8,026 nt of DNA, taken from the NCBI GenBank assembly GCA_030669445.1, contig DAOVDP010000046.1, positions 1-8,026 of the forward strand. Direction: 5' to 3'. The notes under the pieces were generated by a model. That model had not been told where the DNA came from and searched no databases. It saw only the letters and a list, made by a program, of their open reading frames with translations. A program made the position numbers and the translations under genes. Below, piece by piece: positions 1 through 6,241 of the stretch (positions within the stretch are counted from its first letter, which is position 1; the number at the start of each line of letters is the position of its first letter). Source of the stretch: Candidatus Latescibacterota bacterium. Lineage in GTDB: Bacteria > Latescibacterota > MVCY01.

Positions 1-15
1 AAGTAGCGAAAAGAT

Positions 16-576
16 TTACCTAAGGCTGGGATTTGAATTCTCAGAGCTAATTTTGGAGAGCAACCATCCTCTTACCCGAGCAAAAAACTGCCCTGCCAAC
101 TCCGATCGGTAGTCGGGATATGTCCAGTCTAAGGGTTGAAATGCTCCGTGACGGTAGATGAGCGTGACTTCGGCGAATATCCCTCCGCCCAAGTAGATGC
201 GATGGTTGTAATTCTTGGTAGTGGCCAGGACCAACTGAGCAGGTGCGAGATAACCCGGATCTATATTGACCAGCCGTCTCAGCTCTTTTCCCTGTCTGTT
301 GGCCATATTTTCCTCCAGCCTGTTAGTTGTGGTCTTGATTCTCGACAGGCTGTCCATTTCTATAAGTTCAGCGAAACTTACGAACTGTTTAATCAACCCT
401 TTTCCCATCTCCTTCTCATAATACGAGGAGTAGGTGAAGGGGTAAGTCTCGCTCTCCAGTTCTACGCTGCCAAACTCTTCTACAAGAGGAGCTTTTATCT
501 CTTCCAGTCGCGAGAGGGTGTTGGCCATTAGGGCCATAATTAGCGCAACTGGCTTGGGATAGACAACTCTGCCCAT
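16..576 (-). CDS. DUF4416 family protein, function unknown
   Basis: This complete 186-residue protein matches what I know of the DUF4416 family, whose members are sometimes labelled GTP-binding without proof. Conserved blocks are VVYPKPVALIMAL near the N-terminus, YPFTYSSYYEKEMGKGL (45-61) with FVSF (65-68), and K-TTTNRLEE (81-89). The very regular block at 101-158 follows, with RLVNIDPGYL, QLVLATTKNYNHRIYLGGGI and WTYPDYRS. There is no Walker A motif, signal peptide or membrane segment, so it is probably cytoplasmic. The dense Asp, His, Arg and Tyr conservation in the block suggests a catalytic or ligand-binding site, but this is inference. The ATG at 576 has AAGGA close upstream. It is separated from hisA by 253 bp, so membership of the same operon is less certain than for the other genes. 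Confidence 0.85.
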   Translation of the reverse strand: MGRVVYPKPVALIMALMANTLSRLEEIKAPLVEEFGSVELESETYPFTYSSYYEKEMGKGLIKQFVSFAELIEMDSLSRIKTTTNRLEENMANRQGKELRRLVNIDPGYLAPAQLVLATTKNYNHRIYLGGGIFAEVTLIYRHGAFQPLDWTYPDYRSELAGQFFARVRGWLLSKISSENSNPSLR

Positions 577-648
577 TGTTCCTTATAGTGGGGAGAAGAT
601 AAGAACAGCTCAATCCAGAACTCAGTTGTCGACACAATTCGTACAAAC

Positions 649-673
649 GGTTCCTGAACCCAAGAGAATTATA
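649..673 (-). promoter_or_regulatory. Possible promoter and dyad upstream of the DUF4416 gene
   Basis: On the minus strand a perfect TATAAT (positions 673 to 668) is followed 7 nt later by the dyad GGTTC-AG-GAACC (660 to 649). An A9 run lies about 27-35 bp upstream of the hexamer (708 to 700), where an UP-like element could sit. No -35 box resembling TTGACA is found at 16-18 bp spacing, so the call is weak. If real, it would give the DUF4416 gene its own transcript with a leader of about 85 nt, separate from hisA. Confidence 0.2.
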
Positions 674-720
674 AGAAAAAGTATGAGCTGTAGCTTCAGT
701 TTTTTTTTGAGATAATTTGG

Positions 721-822
721 CTACTTCAATCCCATAAACTGCCGTCGGTAGGGGAATTCGTCCTCGTAGGGTGTGCCACCCTGAAAGCTGTATCCCATTA
801 TTTTTCGATAGGATGTTCTCAC
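721..822 (-). CDS. Possible small ORF (25-33 residues) after hisA
   Basis: Just downstream of the hisA stop, in a different frame, an ORF reads MGYSFQGGTPYEDEFPYRRQ followed by FMGLK and a TAG stop (ATG at 798, 25 residues). A GTG at 822 would give 33 residues. The frame stays open back into the end of hisA. The composition, rich in Gly, Tyr, Phe, Pro and charged residues, looks protein-like, but I recognise no family. No good ribosome binding site precedes the ATG. It could be a true small protein, the last fragment of a decayed gene, or chance. A 15-bp perfect stem-loop, AGGGTG-TGC-CACCCT (768-782), lies inside it. HisA is already full length, so this is not its missing C-terminus. Confidence 0.3.
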   Translation of the reverse strand: MRTSYRKIMGYSFQGGTPYEDEFPYRRQFMGLK

Positions 823-829
823 TTTCCGC

Positions 830-1555
830 TCAGCAAACCGCCTGGATTGCCTCCCTCAGGTTTACTTTTCCCTCATAGAGGGCCTTCCCCACAATTACCC
901 CTTCTATCCCGAATCTTTCCAACTGGGCAACCCGTATGATGTCCTTCCCGCAGCAGATACCCCCGGAGAGGATCACCTTGAGGCCGCTTTTTTGAGCCAA
1001 CATCTTTGTTGCCTCAGTATTAGGCCCAATCATTGCCCCATCACGAGAGATGTCGGTGTAGATAATCCGCTCAATTCCTGTCCGCCTCATTCTGAGAGCC
1101 AATTCCAAGGCAGAGGTCTCCGAGAGTTCCTCCCAGCCTTTAACTGCTACCATCTCCTGTCTGGCATCGATCCCCACCACGATCTTCCCCGGCCCGAAAC
1201 GCTCGACTGCCCTGTTAACTAAATCGGGGTCTGAGATCGCCGCAGTGCCCAGGATTATGCGGTTCAATCCCAGGGAAAGCATTCTGACTATGCAGCCCAT
1301 ATCCCGAATACCTCCGCCTAATTCTATCGGAATGTGAATCTTGTGGACAATCTCTTTTATGATATCTATATTCTGCGGCTCTCCCTGGAATGCTCCGTCT
1401 AAGTCTATTAAATGAAGGTACTGAGCGCCCTCACTTTCCCAGTTGAGAGCCATTTTCACCGGGTCGTCTGAATAGACAGTCTGCCGATGTTTCTCTCCCC
1501 GGAGCAGGCGGACGCATTTTCCATCTTTTAGGTCTAAAGCGGGTATGATTACCAT
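830..1555 (-). CDS. hisA: Phosphoribosylformimino-5-aminoimidazole carboxamide ribotide isomerase
   Basis: HisA is the (beta-alpha)8-barrel isomerase of the fourth step of histidine synthesis, an Amadori rearrangement that converts ProFAR to PRFAR. The protein is 241 residues, the usual length. It starts with VIIPALDLKDGKCVRL, in which D8 is the catalytic aspartate of strand 1. VVGIDARQ (126-133) supplies the second catalytic aspartate, D130. Phosphate-binding and barrel motifs are ELGGGIRD (78-85), YTDISRDG (166-173) and LSGGI (196-200), followed by GVIVGKALYEGK (219-230). HisF is a close paralogue, but D8 and the IELGGGIRD/DISRDG context with the HisA-type ending point to HisA. The upstream ribosome binding site is weak (AAAGAG). 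No other his gene is present, so the rest of the pathway must be elsewhere. It follows proC by 59 bp on the same strand. Confidence 0.97.
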   Translation of the reverse strand: MVIIPALDLKDGKCVRLLRGEKHRQTVYSDDPVKMALNWESEGAQYLHLIDLDGAFQGEPQNIDIIKEIVHKIHIPIELGGGIRDMGCIVRMLSLGLNRIILGTAAISDPDLVNRAVERFGPGKIVVGIDARQEMVAVKGWEELSETSALELALRMRRTGIERIIYTDISRDGAMIGPNTEATKMLAQKSGLKVILSGGICCGKDIIRVAQLERFGIEGVIVGKALYEGKVNLREAIQAVC

Positions 1556-1614
1556 CGTGGGCTCTTTTTGCCAGTAATTCAGGCAATAGTCCTTCCGTTG
1601 TCTGGAATCTTAGC

Positions 1615-2430
1615 TCACTTCATACTTTTTATGCGTAGTTCTCTGGACCTTTCTGTAGCTGCCTCAACGGCGCTTATGAGGGCATCTCTAAACCCCTTCG
1701 CCTCAAGCTGATGTAGGGCTGCGATGGTCGTTCCCCCGGGAGAGGTTACCTTCTCTCTGAGCACGGCTGGGTGTTCCCCGGTTTTGGTGGTCATCTTCGC
1801 AGCTCCCGAGACAGTCTGCACTGCCAGTTTCAAGGCGAGTTTCCGAGGGAGTCCTGCCTTTACACCACCGTCGGAGAGGGCCTCGATCAGGGTGAAGACG
1901 TAAGCAGGGCCACTACCTGAAAGTCCAGTGACAGCATCCATCTGCTGTTCTTCTACCACTACTGTCTCTCCTACCGAGCCCAGTATTTCGGAAACTAATT
2001 GAATATGATGCTCTTTCACATTCTTGCCCCAGCAGAGTGCAGATATCCCCTCTCGAATCAAGGCGGGCATATTGGGCATAACCCGGACCACCGGCACGTG
2101 TTGAGGTAATTGTGCCTCGATAGAAGAGGTGGTAACCCCGGCAGCCACAGAGATGAGGAGTTTCTGGGGGGTTAGAACTTGGGCAATCTCCTCCAACACT
2201 CTGTTAACTACTCCTGGTTTAACCGCCAGGATGATGATCTGGGCAGCCTCGGCTGTTTTCCGGTTCTCTCCTGAGATGTTGACTTTCCAGTTTTCTTTGA
2301 TTGTTCTCAGCTTAGCGGTGTCAACATCAGTGATAGTTATCTCCTGGGCTGAGGTTAATCCTGCCTCTATAATCCCAGCAGCAAGAGCTTGCCCCATATT
2401 GCCAGCACCTATGATTGCTATTCTTTTCAT
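1615..2430 (-). CDS. proC: Pyrroline-5-carboxylate reductase
   Basis: ProC carries out the last step of proline synthesis, the NAD(P)H-dependent reduction of 1-pyrroline-5-carboxylate to proline. From ATG 2430 the protein has 271 residues, typical for the family. The N-terminal Rossmann fold shows IGAGNMGQAL (7-16), then LAVKPG (68-73), SVAAGVTT (94-101) and RVMPNMPA (116-123). The C-terminal dimerisation and active-site domain has VTGLSGSGPAYVF (167-179), DGGVKAGLPR (187-196) and VTSPGGTT (228-235), the PROSITE-type P5CR signature region. An in-frame TTG at 2448 would add six residues (HRFRQ after the start), but the family normally begins at the MKRIAIIGAGNMG position. No strong ribosome binding site is visible before either start. 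It begins 46 bp after ilvE and ends 59 bp before hisA, so co-transcription is likely. Confidence 0.97.
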   Translation of the reverse strand: MKRIAIIGAGNMGQALAAGIIEAGLTSAQEITITDVDTAKLRTIKENWKVNISGENRKTAEAAQIIILAVKPGVVNRVLEEIAQVLTPQKLLISVAAGVTTSSIEAQLPQHVPVVRVMPNMPALIREGISALCWGKNVKEHHIQLVSEILGSVGETVVVEEQQMDAVTGLSGSGPAYVFTLIEALSDGGVKAGLPRKLALKLAVQTVSGAAKMTTKTGEHPAVLREKVTSPGGTTIAALHQLEAKGFRDALISAVEAATERSRELRIKSMK

Positions 2431-2476
2431 CTGTCTAAATCTATGCAAATCTTTCTGGTTTTATTTTGCCTAAATC

Positions 2477-3400
2477 TCAGTATACAAAGGTGAGCCAGCC
2501 GTACCGATCCTCTTTTTCACCAGAGGTGATGGCCTGAAATTCTTTCTGTAATTTCTCCGTTATCGGCCCTCTCTGTCCATTTCCTACCGGGATTCTATCG
2601 ACTGAACAGACTGGTATGATCTCGGTTGCGCTGCCGGTAAAAAATATCTCGTCGGCGATGTAGAGCATCTCTCTGGGCAGCTGTTGTTCATTCACCACTA
2701 TGCCCAGGTCCTTGGCCAAGGTGATCACTGTATTTCTGGTGATTCCAGACAAGATGGAGGAGGCAAGAGAAGGGGTGAACAGCACCCCGTCTCTGGCCAG
2801 AAAGATATTTTCTCCGCTGCCCTCGCTGAGGTAGCCGTATGAGTCTAAGGCAATTCCCTCTACGTAGCCATCGGTTAAGGCTTCCAATTTGATTAGTTGG
2901 GAGTTCATATAGTTAGCAGCCACCTTTGCTGAGGCTGGGAGGGTATTGGGAGCCATTCTGTTCCACGAGGATACCCGGACAGCGACCCCTTTTTGATCGG
3001 AATCCGCCCCCAGGTATTTCCCCCATCTCCAGGTAGCGATGGCCACGTCAATTGGACAGGGGGTGGGATCCACTCCTAAGGAATTATAACCTCGAAATAC
3101 AATAGGCCGCACATAACAGCTACGCAGCCGGTTAGCGCGGATTATCTCCAGGACAGCCTGAGAAAGTTCCTCTAACGAATAGGGGATCTTCATTCGGTAG
3201 ATCTTACAAGAGTCAAAAAGGCGGCGCAGGTGGTCTCTTAAGCGGAAACAAGCAGCCCCTCGCTCAGTTTCGTAGCACCTAAAGCCTTCGAAGGCACTGG
3301 AGCCATAGTGAACAACATGGGAGAGCACATGTATGCGAGCATCGTCCCAATTTACTAAGTTGCCATTGAACCATATCTTTTCCGCTTCTGGAAACGCCAT
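2477..3400 (-). CDS. ilvE: Branched-chain amino acid aminotransferase
   Basis: This PLP enzyme of fold type IV transfers the amino group between glutamate and the 2-oxo acids of leucine, isoleucine and valine. From ATG 3400 the protein has 307 residues, the normal IlvE size. Visible signatures are KIWFNGNLVNWDDARIHVLSH at the N-terminus (8-28), YGSSAFEGFRCY (32-43), ASAKVAANYMNS (156-167) with the PLP lysine at K159, and YLSEGSGENIF (190-200), whose glutamate E193 contacts the cofactor ring. LSGITRNTVI (217-226), TGSATEIIPV (255-264) and the C-terminal EDRYGWL complete the E. coli-type pattern. The reading frame is open further upstream to a GTG at 3442, but that codon lies inside the palindromic element, while ATG 3400 has GGGAGGAG just before it. 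D-amino-acid transaminase is a relative, but the full IlvE motif set argues against it. Confidence 0.96.
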   Translation of the reverse strand: MAFPEAEKIWFNGNLVNWDDARIHVLSHVVHYGSSAFEGFRCYETERGAACFRLRDHLRRLFDSCKIYRMKIPYSLEELSQAVLEIIRANRLRSCYVRPIVFRGYNSLGVDPTPCPIDVAIATWRWGKYLGADSDQKGVAVRVSSWNRMAPNTLPASAKVAANYMNSQLIKLEALTDGYVEGIALDSYGYLSEGSGENIFLARDGVLFTPSLASSILSGITRNTVITLAKDLGIVVNEQQLPREMLYIADEIFFTGSATEIIPVCSVDRIPVGNGQRGPITEKLQKEFQAITSGEKEDRYGWLTFVY

Positions 3401-3404
3401 TTTT

Positions 3405-3412
3405 CTCCTCCC
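3405..3412 (-). promoter_or_regulatory. Strong ribosome binding site fixing the ilvE start
   Basis: The minus-strand sequence GGGAGGAG lies upstream of ATG 3400, with the GGAGG core ending 6 nt before the start codon. It decides the start in favour of ATG 3400 over the in-frame upstream GTG at 3442, and so removes 14 spurious N-terminal residues. Confidence 0.8.
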
Positions 3413-3431
3413 TGATTTTATCTTATGTAAT

Positions 3432-3525
3432 CCATTGGCCACAAAGACACTGAGACACCAAGATTAAATAATAGATCTCTGTCATCTATTCCCTTTTGTG
3501 TCTTTGTGCCTCAGTGGCCCAATGG
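3432..3525. repeat. 94-bp palindromic, MITE-like intergenic element
   Basis: The ends are near-perfect inverted repeats, CCATTGGCCAC (3432-3442) and GTGGCCCAATGG (3514-3525), differing by one inserted base. Inside each end are degenerate 8-bp units: CACAAAGA, CACTGAGA and CACCAAGA at 3440-3463, and the mirrored series (CACTGAGG, CACAAAGA, CACAAAAG read on the minus strand) at the other end. The centre is a perfect hairpin, AATAGAT (3470-3476), 7-nt loop, ATCTATT (3484-3490). The whole would fold into one long imperfect stem-loop. From general knowledge, intergenic repeats of the CACAAAGACAC / CACAGAGACACAGAG style are found dispersed in many environmental bacterial genomes. No run of T follows on either strand, so it does not look like a simple intrinsic terminator. 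Confidence 0.7.
3470..3490. repeat. Perfect 7-bp hairpin at the centre of the palindromic element
   Basis: AATAGAT and ATCTATT are exact reverse complements separated by CTCTGTC. The hairpin occupies the middle of the 94-bp element and is AT-rich. It could nucleate folding of the transcript or of single-stranded DNA, but this is inference. Confidence 0.6.
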
Positions 3526-3533
3526 TTATGGTC

Positions 3534-5255
3534 TTACCTTATATTTTTCACGCGAAGTTGAATTCTCTTTTCTCCCTGCCACTGGTCTTCCTCAATCACA
3601 TATACCATGTCCAAATTCTTCTCTCCAGGGATAAGACGATAGAGTAAGTAGCCCATTCTGAAGCCGATACAATTGAAGACACTTCCGCCCTGACGTACCT
3701 TAAATCGGAGGTGTTCCTTGCCCACTATCATCGGGGTGCCCACCACTTCTAAGTTCCTGGAGACCATTACCGGTCTCATATTCTGGGGACCATAGGGGGC
3801 GAAATATCTGAGCAACCCGAGCAGTCGGCTGTCGATCTGACCGAGATCAAGTTCAGCATCAATCTTGAGCTTAGGTATTAACTGCTCGGGGCTCAGCACC
3901 GACCTTGCCACCGCCTGGAAATTCTCTCTAAACTGATCTATCTTCTCCCTCTTCATAGTGAGTCCAATGGCATATTTATGCCCTCCGAAGCCCAGAAGGT
4001 CTGATTCACACCTTTTCAGGGCCTTGTAGATGTTGAAATCTGGGATGCTGCGGCCCGAACCCCTTCCCTCTTTTCCATTCAGGGCTATCAGTATGGTGGG
4101 AAGATAGAATTCCTCGGCGATTCTGGAGGCCACAATTCCGATTACCCCAGGATGCCAGCCCTCGGAGTGAAGCACGATGGCGGGGTTAGATTCCCGGTCG
4201 ATACTCTCTTTTGCCATCTGGAAAGCCTCTGAGAAGATCTGTTCATTTGTGCCTTTTCTCTTTCTGTTTTCCGACTCCAGTATCTTGGCAATATTGCGAG
4301 CCTGTACCTCATTTTCAGTGGTCAGGAGCCTCACTGCTCGTCCGGCACTTCCCATGCGTCCCACTGCATTAATCCGCGGGGCGATGTTAAAAACCAAGTG
4401 TCCCGTGCCCAAAATTCTACCAGTTAACCCGGTGTTTTCTAAGAGAGCCCTGAGTCCAAGATTACTGGTAACCGCTATCCTATCTATTCCGTGTTTGGCC
4501 AGCACTCGGTTCTCACCTCTGAGGGGCACGATATCGGCAACCGTTCCCAAGGCTGTCAAATCGAGATGTTCGTACAGCTGGTTCTCATCCAGCTTTCTCT
4601 TCTGAAAGAGGGCCTGAGCCAGTTTGAATGCCACCCCTACGCCAGCTAATTCCTTGAAGGGGTAGGAGCAGTCGTCCCGTTTGGGATCGAGCACTGCGAC
4701 CGCTTCGGGAAGTTCCTCTGCTGGCTGGTGATGGTCGGTGACAATAACATCAATACCCAGTTCCTTAGCCAGTTGTATCTCCTCGACTGCGGTTACACCA
4801 CAGTCAACTGAAATAATCAGAGATACCCCTTTTTTTTTGGCCTCCTTAATACCTTCCACAGAGATACCGTAGCCTTCGGTCAACCTGTCTGGGATGTAGA
4901 AGGAGGGATTAGCGCCCAAAATCTTCGAGATTTTCAGCAAAAAGGACACAGCTGTGACTCCATCGACATCGTAATCGCCATAGATCATAATCTGCTCTTC
5001 GGAGTCTATCGCCTTGCTGAGTCGTTCTACAGCCTTTTCCATATCTGTCATTGTAAATGGATCGTGCAGATCTTCCAGCGAGAGCCGTAGAAATTTTTTC
5101 GAGTCTTCAAAATTCTCTATACCCCGGTTCCAAAGAATCCGAGCGATAATCAACGGCACTTTGAGTTCCGATGCCAACCTCTCCAATTGTTCTTGGGGAG
5201 GTTCTGGGGGGAAAACCCAACGCTGTTCCAGTCGCATGTTTTCTGATTCTTGCAT
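3534..5255 (-). CDS. recJ: Single-stranded-DNA-specific 5'-3' exonuclease RecJ
   Basis: RecJ degrades single-stranded DNA 5' to 3' in recombination (RecF pathway), mismatch repair and base-excision repair. The 573-residue length is normal. All core DHH-family motifs are present: YGDYDVDG (92-99; metal-binding D94, D96, D98), DCG (151-153), TDHH (173-176), DIVPL (241-245), APRINAVGRMGSA (292-304), WHPGVIGIVASR (367-378), SGRS (400-403) and GGHKYAIG (424-431, the DHHA1 motif). The C-terminal part (about 460-573) fits the RecJ OB-fold region, with HLRFKV at 515-520. The ATG overlaps the holA TAA by one base. An internal ATG at codon 7 is an alternative start, and neither has a strong ribosome binding site. 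After the TAA stop comes a palindromic element before ilvE. The protein appears intact with all catalytic residues. Confidence 0.98.
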   Translation of the reverse strand: MQESENMRLEQRWVFPPEPPQEQLERLASELKVPLIIARILWNRGIENFEDSKKFLRLSLEDLHDPFTMTDMEKAVERLSKAIDSEEQIMIYGDYDVDGVTAVSFLLKISKILGANPSFYIPDRLTEGYGISVEGIKEAKKKGVSLIISVDCGVTAVEEIQLAKELGIDVIVTDHHQPAEELPEAVAVLDPKRDDCSYPFKELAGVGVAFKLAQALFQKRKLDENQLYEHLDLTALGTVADIVPLRGENRVLAKHGIDRIAVTSNLGLRALLENTGLTGRILGTGHLVFNIAPRINAVGRMGSAGRAVRLLTTENEVQARNIAKILESENRKRKGTNEQIFSEAFQMAKESIDRESNPAIVLHSEGWHPGVIGIVASRIAEEFYLPTILIALNGKEGRGSGRSIPDFNIYKALKRCESDLLGFGGHKYAIGLTMKREKIDQFRENFQAVARSVLSPEQLIPKLKIDAELDLGQIDSRLLGLLRYFAPYGPQNMRPVMVSRNLEVVGTPMIVGKEHLRFKVRQGGSVFNCIGFRMGYLLYRLIPGEKNLDMVYVIEEDQWQGEKRIQLRVKNIR

Positions 5256-6241
5256 TATTCACACAGTCGGTAAACTAAGAGTTCCATTATAAGCCGTGGG
5301 TTCTGATAGCTTCGCTTCAGGTTGTTATCGGCTTGCAACAGTGCATCCAATCCTTCTTTCGTCCGGACCTCAGAGAAATCCTTCGCCTGATCTAAAAATC
5401 GGTCCAAAAAGTAAGAGTGTATACCTATCTTCTTTCCTATCTGTTCAGGAGGCAGATGCTCTTCTATGCCTTTTTTGGCCCTGATTATATTCTTCAAATA
5501 CCTGGTGATCATAAATATGATATGGGTGGTATTTTCTCCTGCCTCTAACATTCGATCCAGGACGAACAACGCTTTGTCCTTCTGGCGGATTCCGATGGCG
5601 TTCATCAATTCAAAGACACTGTTTTTCTTGGTAATACCTACTACCTTCTCCACATCCTCTCGGGTAATCAAGGGAGTTTGCTTCACGAACAGGCAAAGTT
5701 TATCGATCTCATTTGCCAAGGCCCACAGGTCTGTGCCCACACTGCTGTGAAGCAGATCCACTGCGTCTTCCAATATCCTTTTCGCCTTTTCTCTCACTCT
5801 CTGTTGAATCCAGGCAGGGATTTTATTGTCATAGAGAGGTTTAAATTCCACTGCCCATCCATTGACTCTTATTTGACGAAATGAGGCTTTGCGGAAATCA
5901 ACTTTTTCGGCATCTAATATCAAAGAAGTAGGAAGATCAGCGGCAGTGACTGTGTTGACCAACTCTTTCAGTGTCTTGGAAGGAAGTCTATCGCACTCCT
6001 TTACCACGACCACTCTTCGTTCTGCCATTAAAGGAAATGAAGAAACTACATCTACTAATGTGTCCAGATTTACATCCTCGGCGTGGAAGACGTCGAGGTT
6101 AAAATCCTTAGTGGCAGGGTCTATAATGGCTGGAATCAAAGCAGAGAAAGCCTCTTGACGCTGGAACCCCTCTCCAACCAGCAGGTAGATCGGCAGAAAA
6201 TCCTTCTGTTTAACCGAAGTAAGCAGTTGCTGATAAGTCAC
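5255..6241 (-). CDS. holA: DNA polymerase III subunit delta
   Basis: The delta subunit of the clamp loader opens the beta sliding clamp during loading on DNA. At 328 residues it has the usual length. Recognisable family stretches are the N-terminal IYLLVGEGFQRQEA (18-31), FPLMAERRVVVVKECDRL (69-86, the strand-turn that precedes the clamp-contact region in this family), LWALANEIDKL (172-182) in the middle lid-like domain, ITREDVEKVV (192-201), and the C-terminal collar-domain stretch SVFELMNAIGIRQKDKAL. Delta has an AAA+-like fold without a functional ATP site, and no Walker A is seen here, as expected. The start is GTG, overlapping the TGA stop of the HU-TPR gene as GTGA and preceded by a strong GGAGG. 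Its TAA stop shares one base with the recJ ATG (TAATG). The assignment rests on the overall family pattern because delta is poorly conserved in sequence. Confidence 0.93.
   Translation of the reverse strand: MTYQQLLTSVKQKDFLPIYLLVGEGFQRQEAFSALIPAIIDPATKDFNLDVFHAEDVNLDTLVDVVSSFPLMAERRVVVVKECDRLPSKTLKELVNTVTAADLPTSLILDAEKVDFRKASFRQIRVNGWAVEFKPLYDNKIPAWIQQRVREKAKRILEDAVDLLHSSVGTDLWALANEIDKLCLFVKQTPLITREDVEKVVGITKKNSVFELMNAIGIRQKDKALFVLDRMLEAGENTTHIIFMITRYLKNIIRAKKGIEEHLPPEQIGKKIGIHSYFLDRFLDQAKDFSEVRTKEGLDALLQADNNLKRSYQNPRLIMELLVYRLCE

Noticed and set aside
416..646. 76-residue minus-strand ORF overlapping the start of the DUF4416 gene
   Set aside because: It overlaps a well-supported gene in another frame, and its residues look like random translation (Cys- and Ser-rich).
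690..708. Plus-strand intrinsic terminator suggested by AGCTGTAGCT followed by T9
   Set aside because: The inverted repeat has only a 2-nt loop and 4-bp arms, and there is no plus-strand gene to terminate.
577..829. tRNA, riboswitch or T-box in the hisA-DUF4416 gap
   Set aside because: I found no cloverleaf arms, no CCA-type end, no T-box sequence and no recognisable aptamer core on either strand.
2431..2448. N-terminal extension of proC from the TTG at 2448
   Set aside because: The family starts at the MKRIAIIGAGNMG position. The extra six residues match nothing known, and no ribosome binding site favours TTG.
3370..3440. Promoter for ilvE (TTGTGG, 18-bp spacer, TAAAAT on the minus strand)
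   Set aside because: The -35 matches only three bases, and the predicted start would fall inside the ribosome binding site, leaving almost no leader.
3401..3442. N-terminal extension of ilvE from the GTG at 3442
   Set aside because: The codon lies in the palindromic element and has no ribosome binding site, while ATG 3400 has a strong one and gives the normal family length.
3432..3525. Palindromic element as a simple rho-independent terminator of recJ
   Set aside because: The stem is long, imperfect and not GC-rich throughout, and no T-run follows on the minus strand.
4177..4605. 142-codon plus-strand ORF inside recJ
   Set aside because: It is antisense to conserved recJ coding sequence. 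Its Ser, Ala and Leu-rich translation is typical of a shadow frame, and it shows no family motifs.
5604..5615. CAAAGACAC within holA as another copy of the repeat core
   Set aside because: It is a short match inside conserved coding sequence without the flanking octamers or inverted ends.
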